Shown here piece by piece: positions 49,117-57,943 of a DNA stretch of 64,000 bases. The notes under the pieces are model-generated. The model had not been told where the DNA came from. It saw only the letters and a program-made list of their open reading frames with translations, and ran no database searches. Source of the stretch: Catenulispora sp. MAP5-51 (GTDB taxonomy: Bacteria > Actinomycetota > Actinomycetes > Streptomycetales > Catenulisporaceae); contig NZ_JBGCCH010000021.1 of assembly GCF_041261205.1 (NCBI RefSeq), forward strand, positions 62,001-126,000, written 5' to 3'. Numbering within the stretch: the first letter of the stretch is position 1; every line of letters begins with the position of its first letter. A program made the translations under genes and the position numbers.

Positions 49117-50376
49117 TCACCCGGACAACGACTTCAGCATCGCCAAGATCTGCGACCAGGCGTCGGCCTGGCCTTCCGCGTTCGCCTCACGCGTGCCGCC
49201 GAGGTTGATCCGCTGGCCGGTGATCGGATGCGTCATAGTTGTCATGGCGGGGATCGTGGCGCCTTCGTCGACACCGTGGCCGGCCTCTTGATAGACGCTC
49301 GCCTTGTGAGGGAACGTATTGTGCGCTGCATCGAGTTCCGCGGATATGTTGTCGGCAGCTATCCACGCCTGCGGCCACAGGCCGTCGTCCCCTCCGGCGA
49401 AGGCGAGCACCGGCCCTGAAATGTGGTCCACCGGGATCGACACGTTGCTCGGGAGCGGCGTGCCATGGAGCGTCCAAGCGGTTGAGGCGCCGCTGGGAAA
49501 GCTTGGATTGGTTTGCGCGCTCGGCGAGACGACGATCGCGCCGTGGAAGACTTCCGGGAAGTACTGCGCGGCCAGCAGGGCTGCCTCACTGCCTCGTGAA
49601 CCACCATCGATGAGGACGTGTGCGGGATCGACCCCGGTTTCGCCGGCCAAGTCCCGTCCTGCCTGCTCGAAGTACTCCAGGGGGATGTTCGCCAAGGTCG
49701 CGGGCAGGCCGGGAGCGTCGAAATAGGCGACTGACAGGGCTGGATATCCAGTGGAGGCCAGGATCGACGCCGTGGCGTCCTGCGACTCCCCGCCCTCGGA
49801 GCCGCCGACGAAGACTATTGCGGGACGTGGATGAGCACTGGAGTTCCCCGCAGGGAGATACAGCTTTCCGAGCACCTTGTTCTGCGCGAGGGAGAAAGCC
49901 TGCTCCGTGACGCCGGGCGCCTCGATCACGCGTGTCAGAACGGTCGTGGAGGCCACTGATCCGGCCCCAGTGGCGGTCAGAGTCACTGTGTAATCTGCCC
50001 CATGTACGGTGAAACCGGTGGATGCAGACCCGGCCGGCGGATTCGCCGACCAGAGCAGGCCCGATCCGTCGACGCCGGTGTAGGTGCCGCCGCTGGAGGC
50101 CTCTTTGGCGAGGTCGACCTTGCCGGACTTGTCGGCCGTGTACAGGCCGGTGCCCGTCCAGGTCTGACCCTTGGCGTCGGTCGCCGTTGACGTCACCGTA
50201 GTGCGTTCGCCAGGCTCCAGGCCCGACAGTCTCACGTCCACCGGTTCGAACGCCGGCTCCTCCGGATGGTCGACGGTGAAAGCGATGGGCTGCGGCTTCG
50301 CGCCGCCACCACCGCAAGCCGCAACCAGAATCGCCGCGGTAGCCGCGGCTGCCAAAACACTGATTCCCCGAATCAT
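49117..50376 (-). CDS. Lipoprotein hydrolase of the acyl-CoA thioester hydrolase/BAAT family
   Basis: A 419-residue protein. The N-terminal lipobox is LVAACGGG (cysteine near residue 22). Residues about 45-165 are an Ig-like N-terminal domain (Bile_Hydr_Trans: EPAFEPVDVRLSGLEPGERTTV). The alpha/beta hydrolase domain (about 190-415) has the elbow DGGSRGSEAALLA, GGDDGLWPQA as acid and AGHGVDEG as histidine. Family members cleave acyl thioesters, but here a surface lipoprotein suggests another substrate. GGGGGC lies before GTG-ATG; ATG 50376 is used. Confidence 0.85.
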   Translation of the reverse strand: MIRGISVLAAAATAAILVAACGGGGAKPQPIAFTVDHPEEPAFEPVDVRLSGLEPGERTTVTSTATDAKGQTWTGTGLYTADKSGKVDLAKEASSGGTYTGVDGSGLLWSANPPAGSASTGFTVHGADYTVTLTATGAGSVASTTVLTRVIEAPGVTEQAFSLAQNKVLGKLYLPAGNSSAHPRPAIVFVGGSEGGESQDATASILASTGYPALSVAYFDAPGLPATLANIPLEYFEQAGRDLAGETGVDPAHVLIDGGSRGSEAALLAAQYFPEVFHGAIVVSPSAQTNPSFPSGASTAWTLHGTPLPSNVSIPVDHISGPVLAFAGGDDGLWPQAWIAADNISAELDAAHNTFPHKASVYQEAGHGVDEGATIPAMTTMTHPITGQRINLGGTREANAEGQADAWSQILAMLKSLSG

Positions 50377-50543
50377 CACGCCCCCTGTCGACCAGTATGG
50401 CGCGATTTCACCGTGTAGGCCGCACAACCGAAGACGCGGCGCGGCACCGTTTGGCGCGCGCCGAGGTGGTTATGCGCGCCTGGCAAGCAGCGGCAACGTG
50501 GTCGACCTCCACTGACAGCCTCGGCGCTCTACGCGGGGATGGG

Positions 50544-51332
50544 TCACGCTAAATCATGGGCTTCAGGGCTGAGCATCATCCGGACGCAGATTTGGAGCCC
50601 CGGGTCACCCCGATAATCGACTGCACGCATCCACGGGAGCGAACCCATCAGCTTGCCTGTCGCGTCTGTTGCGCACTGATCCAGGACGATGCGCAACGAG
50701 TCTGGGATGGGCGCATCGGTCAGGCACATCCACCCCAGCGCAGCGCTCACTCGCATCTCGGGCGAAGCAGCGGGATCAGACCAGATGAGCCGGGTCCATA
50801 CCTCGCCGTCCGCGTCGCCGTGTTCCCGGGCCAACTGCGCGGAGGCGAAGACCAGGCCTGCCCGCACAGCTGGGTCCTTCTCAACGTTCATACGTACAGA
50901 CAACGCGTCCTTGATGTCGGCCGTCCGGCCCAGCGCGACGACCGCCGTGTAGGCGGCCGCGGATCGTACCTGCGGGTCCGAGTCGGCGAGTAGCTCTATG
51001 ACAAGGTCGGCATCTGCGGTGATCGCTTCGCGGGCGGCCTGGATCGACCAGTGTCCCGGGTAGCCGCTCGGCTCGATGACCCATTCGTCGTCGTCATAGG
51101 CGACACGGAGCAGTTCTTCACGCGTGCATAGGCCAGGACCGGTTGTCTGGCGGCCGATTTCTGCCGCGAGGACCAGGATGTCGGCACGGAAGTGGGTCCG
51201 AGGATCGGCCCCGATACGCAACAGGAACGGTACGGCCAGCGCACATGCCGACCGCGCGCTGTTGGCCAACTCTCCTTGCAGGCAGCGGAGTGCGTGACGT
51301 GCGATCTCGCCTCTCCACCGCGGCAGCATCAA
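50544..51332 (-). CDS. HEAT-repeat protein, possibly 5'-truncated
   Basis: 262 residues of helical repeats: ARHALRCLQGELANSARSACALAVPFLLRI, ADLVIELLADSDPQVRSAAAYTAVVALG and DPAVRAGLVFASAQLARE. Actinobacterial relatives usually carry ~30 more residues before the first repeat; here the frame begins at an ATG pair with no evident ribosome site, so the N-terminus may be incomplete. These proteins are thought to be protein-interaction scaffolds. The gene is divergent from the iron-permease-like gene at 51500. Confidence 0.65.
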   Translation of the reverse strand: MMLPRWRGEIARHALRCLQGELANSARSACALAVPFLLRIGADPRTHFRADILVLAAEIGRQTTGPGLCTREELLRVAYDDDEWVIEPSGYPGHWSIQAAREAITADADLVIELLADSDPQVRSAAAYTAVVALGRTADIKDALSVRMNVEKDPAVRAGLVFASAQLAREHGDADGEVWTRLIWSDPAASPEMRVSAALGWMCLTDAPIPDSLRIVLDQCATDATGKLMGSLPWMRAVDYRGDPGLQICVRMMLSPEAHDLA

Positions 51333-51419
51333 CCACGGCTGACGCGATCAGCGCCCGTTGTGTCGACACCATATCGGCGGTACTCCGGCCTGGTGTTCGG
51401 CTCCGCCCTTCTGCGGTCC

Positions 51420-51444
51420 GTTTGCTGCGTGTGGTCTTGGGTAC
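51420..51444 (+). promoter_or_regulatory. SigB/SigF-type promoter
   Basis: GTTT (51420-51423), 15 bp, GGGTAC (51439-51444), 55 bp before the gene at 51500. Textbook SigB form. Confidence 0.7.
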
Positions 51445-51499
51445 CCGAGCCCGGCGTCGACGTGGCGCGAGCTTCACTCAATGGCTCTGGAGGGCACGC

Positions 51500-51922
51500 A
51501 TGTCGACCAAGACGCGGGACGCCAAGAAGCCGCACATGCCCACAGACGTCACCCCGGACCTGTCCCTGTTCGACCGGTTCGCCACCGGCGCGGCGCGGTT
51601 CAGCTCGCGAGCCTGGTTCTTCGCGTTCTGCGTGCTGCTGGTGATCGTGTGGGCGCCGACGTACTTCGTCATCGGGACGGTCGACACCTGGCAGCTGATC
51701 ATCAACACGGTCACGACGATCGTCACCTTCCTGCTGGTCGCGCTCCTGCAGAACACTGAGACCCGGGCGGACGAGGCGACCCAGGACAAGCTGAACGCCC
51801 TGGCGCAGGGACTGGGCGAACTGATGACGCACATCGCCGACATCCACGACCGCGGCGAGCTGCGCGATGCCGTGGCAGAACTCCGCGCGGCCGTGGGGCT
51901 TGAGGACACCGAGAGCGCCTGA
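51500..51922 (+). CDS. Low-affinity iron permease family protein
   Basis: A 140-residue protein. LFDRFATGAARFSSRAWFFAF, two membrane helices (FAFCVLLVIVWAPTYFVIG and IINTVTTIVTFLLVALLQNT) and the following ETRADEATQDKLNALAQG are the hallmark of the low-affinity iron permease family in bacteria, which has half the size of yeast Fet4. GGAGGG precedes the ATG. Driven by a SigB-type promoter; iron transport itself is unproven for the bacterial members. Confidence 0.87.
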   Translation: MSTKTRDAKKPHMPTDVTPDLSLFDRFATGAARFSSRAWFFAFCVLLVIVWAPTYFVIGTVDTWQLIINTVTTIVTFLLVALLQNTETRADEATQDKLNALAQGLGELMTHIADIHDRGELRDAVAELRAAVGLEDTESA

Positions 51923-51932
51923 CGCCACGCCG

Positions 51933-51953
51933 GCCGTCGCGGCACGCGACGGC
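51933..51953 (+). terminator. 8-bp perfect hairpin
   Basis: GCCGTCGC (51933-51940) pairs with GCGACGGC (51946-51953) around a 5-base loop, 11 bp after the stop. The rest of the 305-bp stretch 51923-52227 shows no convincing gene on either strand. Confidence 0.6.
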
Positions 51954-52227
51954 ACGCGACGCTCAGGGCGTAGCGAGCTCGGGCAGCGTGGGCGTTCCCT
52001 GGCCGACGAGGTCGTGCGGCGGATCGGCGAGATCACCGACGCCGTCGGGCGACCCGCAGGAGGCCCGTCGAGCGCACCGCCGTTGCCCAGGTCTCGGCGA
52101 GTCGGCAGATTGTCCCGATGGGACACGGGCACGCGTCGGGTCTGCGAAGCCGACAGAGATGCGTCCGTGCGGGGTCGGGCGGCACGGTCGCGTCTGGTGC
52201 CCGGAGACGATCGGGGCAAACGTCACA

Positions 52228-53019
52228 TCACGCGATCCGCAGCTGGGGCCGTTGGGGCTGTTCAGGCTGTTCGTGCTCCGGCTGCTGCTCGGTCTCGGGC
52301 ACGTACTCGCTGATCGTCCCGTCCGCCGCGGGCAGCCAGATTTCGGCTTCGCGTCGGTGTCCGTGTGTGGCTCGGCCGGTGACGGCGATGGTGACGCGGC
52401 GCCCGCCGAGGTTGCCGGTGCCGTCGCCGAGCCCTTCCCACTGTGGATCCCGCGCTGTCACTGCCAGATGGGCCGATTCCCAGGGGCTGGTGACGATGAG
52501 AACGCATCCGCGCTGCCTGTCGGTGGGGCGGACGCGGCTGGTGATCTGCCGCAGCTGGGTGGCGTTGGGCCGGCGCGGCGCGTGCAGCAGTACGAGGTCC
52601 ACCGCGTTGGCGAGCACGGCGGTGGCGTCGGGCCACCGGTCTCCCGGCTCGTCGAGCAGCAGCATCTTGGACAGGTCGGCACCGAGCCCGGAGACGGCGG
52701 CGATGCCCAGGTTCGGGAAGCCGATCACGCCGGCCCAGGCGCCGCCGGCGGTGGCTCCGGCGATGAGCGCGAGGGTGGTGTAGGAGAGGGCTGTGCCGCC
52801 GGAGGCCGTGACCCCCGTCCGGGGCAGCGCGGCGACGATGGTGCCGCGGGGGAGGACGCCGCCGGGAACCAGTGGGCGCAGGAGCGGGTGGACGGGAATG
52901 TCGCCGCCGTCGGCCGGCCCACGCCGCCGCGCTTCGGGCGCGGTGCCGTTGTCGACCAGGTGCCGGCGCAGGCGGGCCAGTGCGTCGGCGCGGTCCTGCC
53001 GGGGTAACGGGGCGGCCAT
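52228..53019 (-). CDS. ImuA-like (SulA/RecA-related) protein of the mutagenesis cassette type
   Basis: A 263-residue protein with HPLLRPLVPGGVLPRGTIVAA, SYTTLALIAGATAGGAWAGVIGFPNLGIAAVSGLGADL and LDEPGDRWPDATAVLANAVDLVLLHAPRR. This is the RecA-like fold of actinobacterial ImuA' proteins, with the P-loop replaced by TGVTASGGTA. ImuA' normally precedes imuB and dnaE2; neither follows here. Its ATG lies 10 bp after the stop of the small gene upstream on the same strand. Confidence 0.75.
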   Translation of the reverse strand: MAAPLPRQDRADALARLRRHLVDNGTAPEARRRGPADGGDIPVHPLLRPLVPGGVLPRGTIVAALPRTGVTASGGTALSYTTLALIAGATAGGAWAGVIGFPNLGIAAVSGLGADLSKMLLLDEPGDRWPDATAVLANAVDLVLLHAPRRPNATQLRQITSRVRPTDRQRGCVLIVTSPWESAHLAVTARDPQWEGLGDGTGNLGGRRVTIAVTGRATHGHRREAEIWLPAADGTISEYVPETEQQPEHEQPEQPQRPQLRIA

Positions 53020-53029
53020 GACCCGCAGG

Positions 53030-53284
53030 TCAGGTGGCCGTCGGATACACGATGATCATGGCCGACGCCCCGAGGACGTCGTGGCTCAACCCGTTGCGGG
53101 TGAGGGTGGCGGCGAGTTCCCGGCGCGGGCCCGGGTCCTGGAGCCCCTCGCCGGTCGCGATGACGGTGCCGGCCTCCTCATCGATCGTGACGACGACACC
53201 GAGACGGAGCCCGAAGGCGACTTCGAGGCGGACGGCCTCGTGAGTGATGGCGTCAGCGATCGGCTGGAGGGGTTCGGAGGTCAC
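53030..53284 (-). CDS. Hypothetical protein upstream of the ImuA-like gene
   Basis: 84 residues from a GTG at 53284. ITHEAVRLEVAFGLRLGVVVTIDEEAGTVIATGEGL and a closing HDVLGASAMIIVYPTA give an alpha-beta pattern ending in a beta strand. It is 10 bp from the ImuA-like gene and presumably co-transcribed. No family recognised. Confidence 0.6.
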   Translation of the reverse strand: MTSEPLQPIADAITHEAVRLEVAFGLRLGVVVTIDEEAGTVIATGEGLQDPGPRRELAATLTRNGLSHDVLGASAMIIVYPTAT

Positions 53285-53368
53285 CGATGGAGGCTATTCG
53301 AACATATGTTTTCCCGCAACGACGGCGCGTGTGGTTCACCTGATCGAGTGACTGTTGGTGCTTGGGCC

Positions 53369-53400
53369 CGATAGTTGGCACTTTGACTCGATAGTCGGCA
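53369..53400. promoter_or_regulatory. Direct repeat ahead of the acetyltransferase gene
   Basis: CGATAGTTGGCA (53369-53380) and CGATAGTCGGCA (53389-53400) are 20 bp apart with TTTGAC between them, 78 bp before the GTG at 53478. Possible activator or repressor half-sites. Confidence 0.35.
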
Positions 53401-53477
53401 TCGAGATCGCTGTGACCGGCAACGTTCGCCGAGTCAACCGCTGGATCGAGTCTTTGCCGGCCTTGTAGATTCCCGGC

Positions 53478-53951
53478 GTGAGTGATGACGGCAAGACTCG
53501 GATCCGATTCGCGGAAGAGGCGGATGCCGCGGTGATCGCGCGCATCCACATGACCTCTCGGTCGGCGACCATGTCCTATCTGCCCCCGCAGAAGCGCAGT
53601 CACGAGCAGGTGACCAGGTGGGTCCAGGACGTCCTGCTCAACCAATGTCGCACCTGGGTCGCAGTGCGTGATGCGGAGATCGCCGGCTACGCGGCCCTTG
53701 ACGGCGACATGCTCGAACACCTCTATCTGTACCCTGACATCCGTCGGCAGGGCATCGGCACCCTGCTGCTCGATGAGGTCAGGCGGCACAGCCCTGACGG
53801 GGTGTCCCTGCACGTCTTTCAGCAGAACACCGATGCCCGCGCGTTCTACGAGAGCCAAGGTTTCACCGTCCTCGACACCAACGACGGTGATCGCAACATG
53901 GAGAACCTGCCTGACATGACGCTTCGCTGGACGCCGAAGAGCATTCAGTAA
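53478..53951 (+). CDS. GNAT-family N-acetyltransferase
   Basis: A 157-residue enzyme. RFAEEADAAVIARIHM, AGYAALDGDMLEHLYLYPDIRRQGIGTLLLDEV (acetyl-CoA-binding Q/R-x-x-G-x-G/A) and VFQQNTDARAFYESQGF are standard GNAT motifs in order. The GTG at 53478 gives the normal length. The acceptor is unknown. Confidence 0.88.
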   Translation: MSDDGKTRIRFAEEADAAVIARIHMTSRSATMSYLPPQKRSHEQVTRWVQDVLLNQCRTWVAVRDAEIAGYAALDGDMLEHLYLYPDIRRQGIGTLLLDEVRRHSPDGVSLHVFQQNTDARAFYESQGFTVLDTNDGDRNMENLPDMTLRWTPKSIQ

Positions 53952-54101
53952 TCAGTGCCAACTGAACAGTGAAACTGATGCCAACCAGAGCGACACGATC
54001 ATGGCTGCCGCGCAGGCCACGACGTCGCGGTTCACGAGCCCGATCCGGTCCTGACGGGCAACGTGCGGTGGCGTCGCCCCGACTGGCAGCCAGGGATCAG
54101 A

Positions 54102-55506
54102 TCAGTCGGTGCGCAGCCGGGGATCCTTGGCGCCAAGGACGACCTCGGCCGGCCAGCGATTCCGCAGCACCTTCTTCAGCGTGCGGTGGCTGGTGTCGAC
54201 GACTTCGGGGATACCCACGCTGCCCGGGGTGGTCGGCGACCGTCCTTCCAGTGTCACGGGCGCGCGGAGTAGGTCTTCGCCCCAGGGGCCGATGGCGTTG
54301 CAAAACAAGCCCTGAAACCGGTGGCCGGGCAAAGTGCTGGCGTGGACGTGCTTGACGAACTTCTCCATGACCGGAGCCTCAAGGTAGACCCAGGCCAAGT
54401 AGACGAGGGTGCGTCCGTCTTCAAGCTTGATCGGCAAGCGCACCTTGAGGAAGTTGCCGATGCCATCGACGACCATCATCGCGCCGGTGTCCACTCGCAC
54501 CCGCCGCTCCCGCTCTTCTGTCGAGAGCTCCTCGACGAGGTATGGCATGGGGAGTGCGAATCCCGGGTGCTCGGGGTCGAGTCGACCTCCGCAGTCGCAA
54601 TCGGCGCCGTGGCAGTGGCCGTCCGCTTGCTCGGATTCGGCCGCGCTTAGATCGTTGTCCTCAAGGTTGTCGTTGTCCTCAAGGTTGAGGATGAGCTCGG
54701 TCGCCGACCGATACGCCGGTTCCCCGCCGTCCGGCGACATCGGCAGCAGTAACGCAAAGACGCGCACGGCGGTGAATACCGCCGGCTCCGGCAGGTTCAG
54801 CGCGGCCATCGCCGCCGAGGCAGCCTCGTGCCGTTCGCCGTTGACCCGGATCTCGGATTGCATGGTGCCGGGTGCGCCGCCGTAGAAGAGCTTGACCCCG
54901 TTGAAGTATGGCGACTCGAGATCCGTGGAGAGCGGGCCGGCGAGTTGGTGCAGCACGTTCGCCTCGTGGAGGGCCTTCTGAAGACGCCGGGTCTCAGCGT
55001 CGTCGAGCCCGTAGCCGACCTCGCCAGAGGCGATCATGTGCCAGCCGGGGACGCCGCGAGCGTGGTCGGGCCCGACATGGTCGGCAAAACGTCCGCGCCG
55101 ATCGAGGAGTTCCAGAAGGCACGCACCGCTCGTCTGTACCCAGGCATTAGCCGCATGTCGCGGATCACCCGAGGCCGCGACCGCGCAATCGACGAAACAT
55201 GCCAAACCGTCCTGGAACCCGGCCCCTGGCCTGACGTCCACCTCCGGGAAGGCGACCACATCGTAGTGATGGCCGCCCCCGTGCGGCGGTGCCATGCCCA
55301 GTGCCCAACCCTGCGGGCTTATCAGGGAACTGTCTTTGAGTTCCGCCCTCTCGGTGACGCCGGGTGCGAGCGTCTCGAGGCCCGCTTTCACCAAGGCAAG
55401 AAACTCGAGGTCTGATAAGCGATCCTGAGGGCTGCTCGCCTTCGGCGTGGCACGTCGTATCCAAGACACAGAGCAGACCTTAACGGGTCGGTTCTTAAGA
55501 GCCATG
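54102..55506 (-). CDS. DUF6348-DUF2199 fusion protein
   Basis: About 467 residues. The first ~260 match the DUF6348 pattern (LEFLALVKAGLETLAPGV, GGGHHYDVVAFPEVDVRPG, VGYGLDDAETRRLQKALHEA, PYFNGVKLFYGG). An acidic linker with a perfect internal duplication (NLEDND twice, from an 18-bp tandem repeat) leads to a CHGADCDCGG cysteine cluster and a DUF2199-like half (LPMPYLVEELSTEERERRV, FLKVRLPIKLEDGRTLVYLAWVYLE). DUF2199 proteins begin with a similar CxCC cluster. Function unknown for both. Start uncertain: the first ~25 residues look non-native. Confidence 0.65.
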
Positions 55507-55534
55507 GAATTGCGGATCACTCCACAATGTCAAG

Positions 55535-56281
55535 TCAGCGGTGCTCTTTGTCGGACCGGTCACCGGAGGCAGTCGCGGTGCCCTGGCACGGAAAAAGGCG
55601 ACCGCCGGGGAACTCTCCGTCGGCGACGCGAATCGCCAGCAGGGTGACCCGAGCCGCCGGTTTGGACTCGGCAGGCCGTGACCGATGACCGAAATAGAAG
55701 AGCACCATTGGCGTCGCGGGGTCGGCGGTCGCGTAGGCGATCGTGGTCGGATACGCCGGGTTCGTCGGGCCGAACACCACCGACGCGGGCCCGTGCGTCA
55801 ACAGGACCTCGGAGGCGAGATGAGCGCCGGCCTGCCACTTCGGAATCCGATCGATCAGCGAAGAGTACTCGACATCTGAGAGCTCTCGACTGAGGCGCAA
55901 CCAGCCGCGGCGGAATGCCTCCTCGCCGTTGAGCGACGCCTCGACGGCGACTGCCGCGCCTGGGAAGAGTTCCTGGATCGGCGCGTCGACCGTCCTCTGG
56001 TTCGAGTCGACGATCCAGACGAAACCGTCGTCATCACCGTCGAGGTAGGCGAGCATCTCCAGATACACGCCCAGCGCGCGGTCGCCGTGGAACATGCCCG
56101 GCCGGCGTACAGCTTGATTGAACGTCTCGATCACATGTTCGCGGACCTCCGAGACGCTTCTCGACTGGACCCGGATGGCCGCGGCTGACTGCTCCAAGAC
56201 TGCCTCACAAAGACGGTGACCAGCGTCGCCAACAAGGACGCACGCGCATTCTGCACGCTTCCCCGCAGCTCGGAGCAGCAT
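55535..56281 (-). CDS. Hypothetical protein
   Basis: About 248 residues from the ATG at 56281. VREHVIETFNQAVRRPGMFHGDRALGVYLEMLAYLDGDDDG and LIDRIPKWQAGAHLASEVLLTHGPASVVFG show normal globular composition, and codon use is typical. The frame is open further upstream but that part is arginine-rich antisense of the MarR and XRE genes and is not counted. No family recognised. It lies 28 bp from the DUF6348 gene on the same strand. Confidence 0.55.
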   Translation of the reverse strand: MLLRAAGKRAECACVLVGDAGHRLCEAVLEQSAAAIRVQSRSVSEVREHVIETFNQAVRRPGMFHGDRALGVYLEMLAYLDGDDDGFVWIVDSNQRTVDAPIQELFPGAAVAVEASLNGEEAFRRGWLRLSRELSDVEYSSLIDRIPKWQAGAHLASEVLLTHGPASVVFGPTNPAYPTTIAYATADPATPMVLFYFGHRSRPAESKPAARVTLLAIRVADGEFPGGRLFPCQGTATASGDRSDKEHR

Positions 56282-56332
56282 CAACCGGCCTGGATCTTGC
56301 CGCTCGCCCGATGAACGTGGTTCGTGAGTGCA

Positions 56333-56346
56333 CTTCGAATTCAAAG
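56333..56346. promoter_or_regulatory. MarR operator-like palindrome, site 1
   Basis: CTTCGAATTCAAAG, a palindrome with one mismatch, directly before the MarR start at 56363. Related sites lie at 57865-57878 and 57899-57912. Confidence 0.6.
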
Positions 56347-56362
56347 CAAGTAGGATCACGGG

Positions 56363-56869
56363 GTGGATGATGCGACGCCCGGTCTGAGCTCGGAGCAACT
56401 CGGTGCGTACTTCGCTCTGATGGAGGTCAGCAGCCTTCTTCAGTACGCGGTCGATGAACATCTGCGCGCCGACGGTGATCTCAGCTACGTTCAGTTCGAG
56501 ATCTTGGCGCGCCTGGTGGACGCGCCGGAGGGCAGGCTGCGGATGACCGATCTGGCCGACGGCGTCGTCTACAGCCGTAGCGGTCTGACCTACCAGGCAG
56601 GGCTGTTGGACAAGCGCGGCCTGATCACCCGCTCGCCGTCGCCGGATGACGAGCGCAGCGTCATCGTGACGGTCACCGACGCGGGCCGGGCCCTGGTCCT
56701 TCGCGTGCTTCCTGAGCATGCCGACCAGGTTCGGCGGCTGTTGTTCGATCCGATGTCCGGCGAGGAGCTCACCGCGCTCAGCGCCATCCTCGGACGCGTC
56801 CGCACTCACATGCGCGCTGCGCCGCCGCGCTCTGCCAAACCGCGCGCCGGCCGCGACCGCAGCAGCTGA
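56363..56869 (+). CDS. MarR-family transcriptional regulator
   Basis: A 168-residue protein. LSYVQFEILARLVDAPEGRLRMTDLADGVVYSRSGLTYQAGLLDKRGLITRSPSPDDERSVIVTVT is a standard MarR winged helix. The GTG at 56363 has its own operator-like palindrome 17 bp upstream, and two further copies precede the oxidoreductase gene at 57944, so this regulator probably controls both. It is 16 bp from the XRE gene that follows in the same direction. Confidence 0.9.
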   Translation: MDDATPGLSSEQLGAYFALMEVSSLLQYAVDEHLRADGDLSYVQFEILARLVDAPEGRLRMTDLADGVVYSRSGLTYQAGLLDKRGLITRSPSPDDERSVIVTVTDAGRALVLRVLPEHADQVRRLLFDPMSGEELTALSAILGRVRTHMRAAPPRSAKPRAGRDRSS

Positions 56870-56885
56870 AAAGGCGGATGGGGCG

Positions 56886-57713
56886 ATGGACCGCGTACTG
56901 TTGGCGGATTTTCTTCGGGCCCGCCGCGAGGCGCTGCAGCCGGAGGACGTCGGCCTGCCCCGTGGCGGCACCCGGCGTCGTGCAGGCGGACTGCGCCGGG
57001 AGGAGGTCGCGGTGCTGGCCGGCATGTCGGCCGACTACTACAGCCGGATCGAGCAGCAGCGCGGTCCGATGCCGTCGGAGCAGGTGCTCGCCGCCCTCGC
57101 GCAGGGATTGAAGCTCAGCCCGAGTGAGCGCGAGCACTTGTTCGCGCTCGGCGGGCATTCGGCGCCGCGGCGTGCCCTGCGTGACGAGCGGGTCAGTCCC
57201 GCTATGCAGCGCATCGTCGAGCGGCTGGCGGACACGCCTGCGATCGTGTTCTCGCAGTTCGGCGAGGCGTTGTTGCAGACTCGCGGGGCGGTTGCGTTGT
57301 TCGGCGACTACACCGGCTTCACTGGGATGTCCCGGTACTTGGTCTATCGCTGGTTCACGGATCCTGCGCAGCGTGCCATCTATCCGGCCGAGGACCATGA
57401 CCTTCGCGGCCGGGTCTTCACCGTGGATCTGCGGGCGGTGTACACGGCCGACCCCGCGGGCACGGCCGGCGAGATCGTCGAGGCGCTGCTGGCGGTCAGT
57501 CCCGAGTTCGCCGAGGTGTGGCGTCGGCACGAGGTGGACGTGACCCACCATCACGAGCTCAAGCACTACCTGCATCCGGAGCTGGGCGAACTGGAGATGT
57601 ACAGCTGGCGGCTGGCTGATCCCGACGAGAGCCAGGACTTGCTGGTCTTCATGGCGGAGCCCGGTTCGCCGAGCGAGGAGAAGCTTCAGCGCCTGGGCGA
57701 TCATCCTCGCTGA
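56886..57713 (+). CDS. XRE-family regulator with MmyB-like ligand domain
   Basis: A 275-residue protein. The N-terminus has RREEVAVLAGMSADYYSRIEQQRGPMPSEQVLAALAQGL, the XRE helix-turn-helix. The remainder is the MmyB-like PAS-fold domain (FGDYTGFTGMSRYLVYRWFTDP, VTHHHELKHYLHPELGELEM) found in regulators that commonly sit beside oxidoreductase genes. It follows the MarR gene by 16 bp. Confidence 0.92.
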   Translation: MDRVLLADFLRARREALQPEDVGLPRGGTRRRAGGLRREEVAVLAGMSADYYSRIEQQRGPMPSEQVLAALAQGLKLSPSEREHLFALGGHSAPRRALRDERVSPAMQRIVERLADTPAIVFSQFGEALLQTRGAVALFGDYTGFTGMSRYLVYRWFTDPAQRAIYPAEDHDLRGRVFTVDLRAVYTADPAGTAGEIVEALLAVSPEFAEVWRRHEVDVTHHHELKHYLHPELGELEMYSWRLADPDESQDLLVFMAEPGSPSEEKLQRLGDHPR

Positions 57714-57746
57714 CAGGCCGGTTTGCTTCTCGCCTGAGTTACCGGG

Positions 57747-57775
57747 TTGTCCAGGGACAAGTTGTCCTTGGACAA
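57747..57775. promoter_or_regulatory. Two perfect TTGTCC-N2-GGACAA palindromes
   Basis: TTGTCCAGGGACAA (57747-57760) and TTGTCCTTGGACAA (57762-57775) lie one base apart, after the XRE gene and ~170 bp before the oxidoreductase gene. They probably bind a dimeric regulator; XRE/MmyB is the nearest candidate. Confidence 0.6.
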
Positions 57776-57864
57776 GGTGGACCTTCATCCGGTTCCCGCT
57801 TCGCGCCACCTTTGATCCGTCGGTCAAGCGAGTCAGGCCGCCACTCGCCCCTCTAGCCAGCTTG

Positions 57865-57912
57865 CTTCAGATTCAAAGCATGCTAGGGTCGAGATGTGCT
57901 TCGAAAACGAAG
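57865..57912. promoter_or_regulatory. MarR operator-like palindromes, sites 2 and 3
   Basis: CTTCAGATTCAAAG (57865-57878) and CTTCG-AAAA-CGAAG (57899-57912, extended by TG and CA on the flanks) match site 1 at 56333. They lie 32-79 bp before the oxidoreductase ATG. Confidence 0.6.
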
Positions 57913-57943
57913 CACTTACCTGGAGCAGAGAAGAGAGTTCGCC

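Noticed and set aside
50449-50473. GTTT-N15-GGTTAT plus-strand promoter match
   Set aside because: No plus-strand gene starts downstream for about 1 kb, so it is taken as a chance match.
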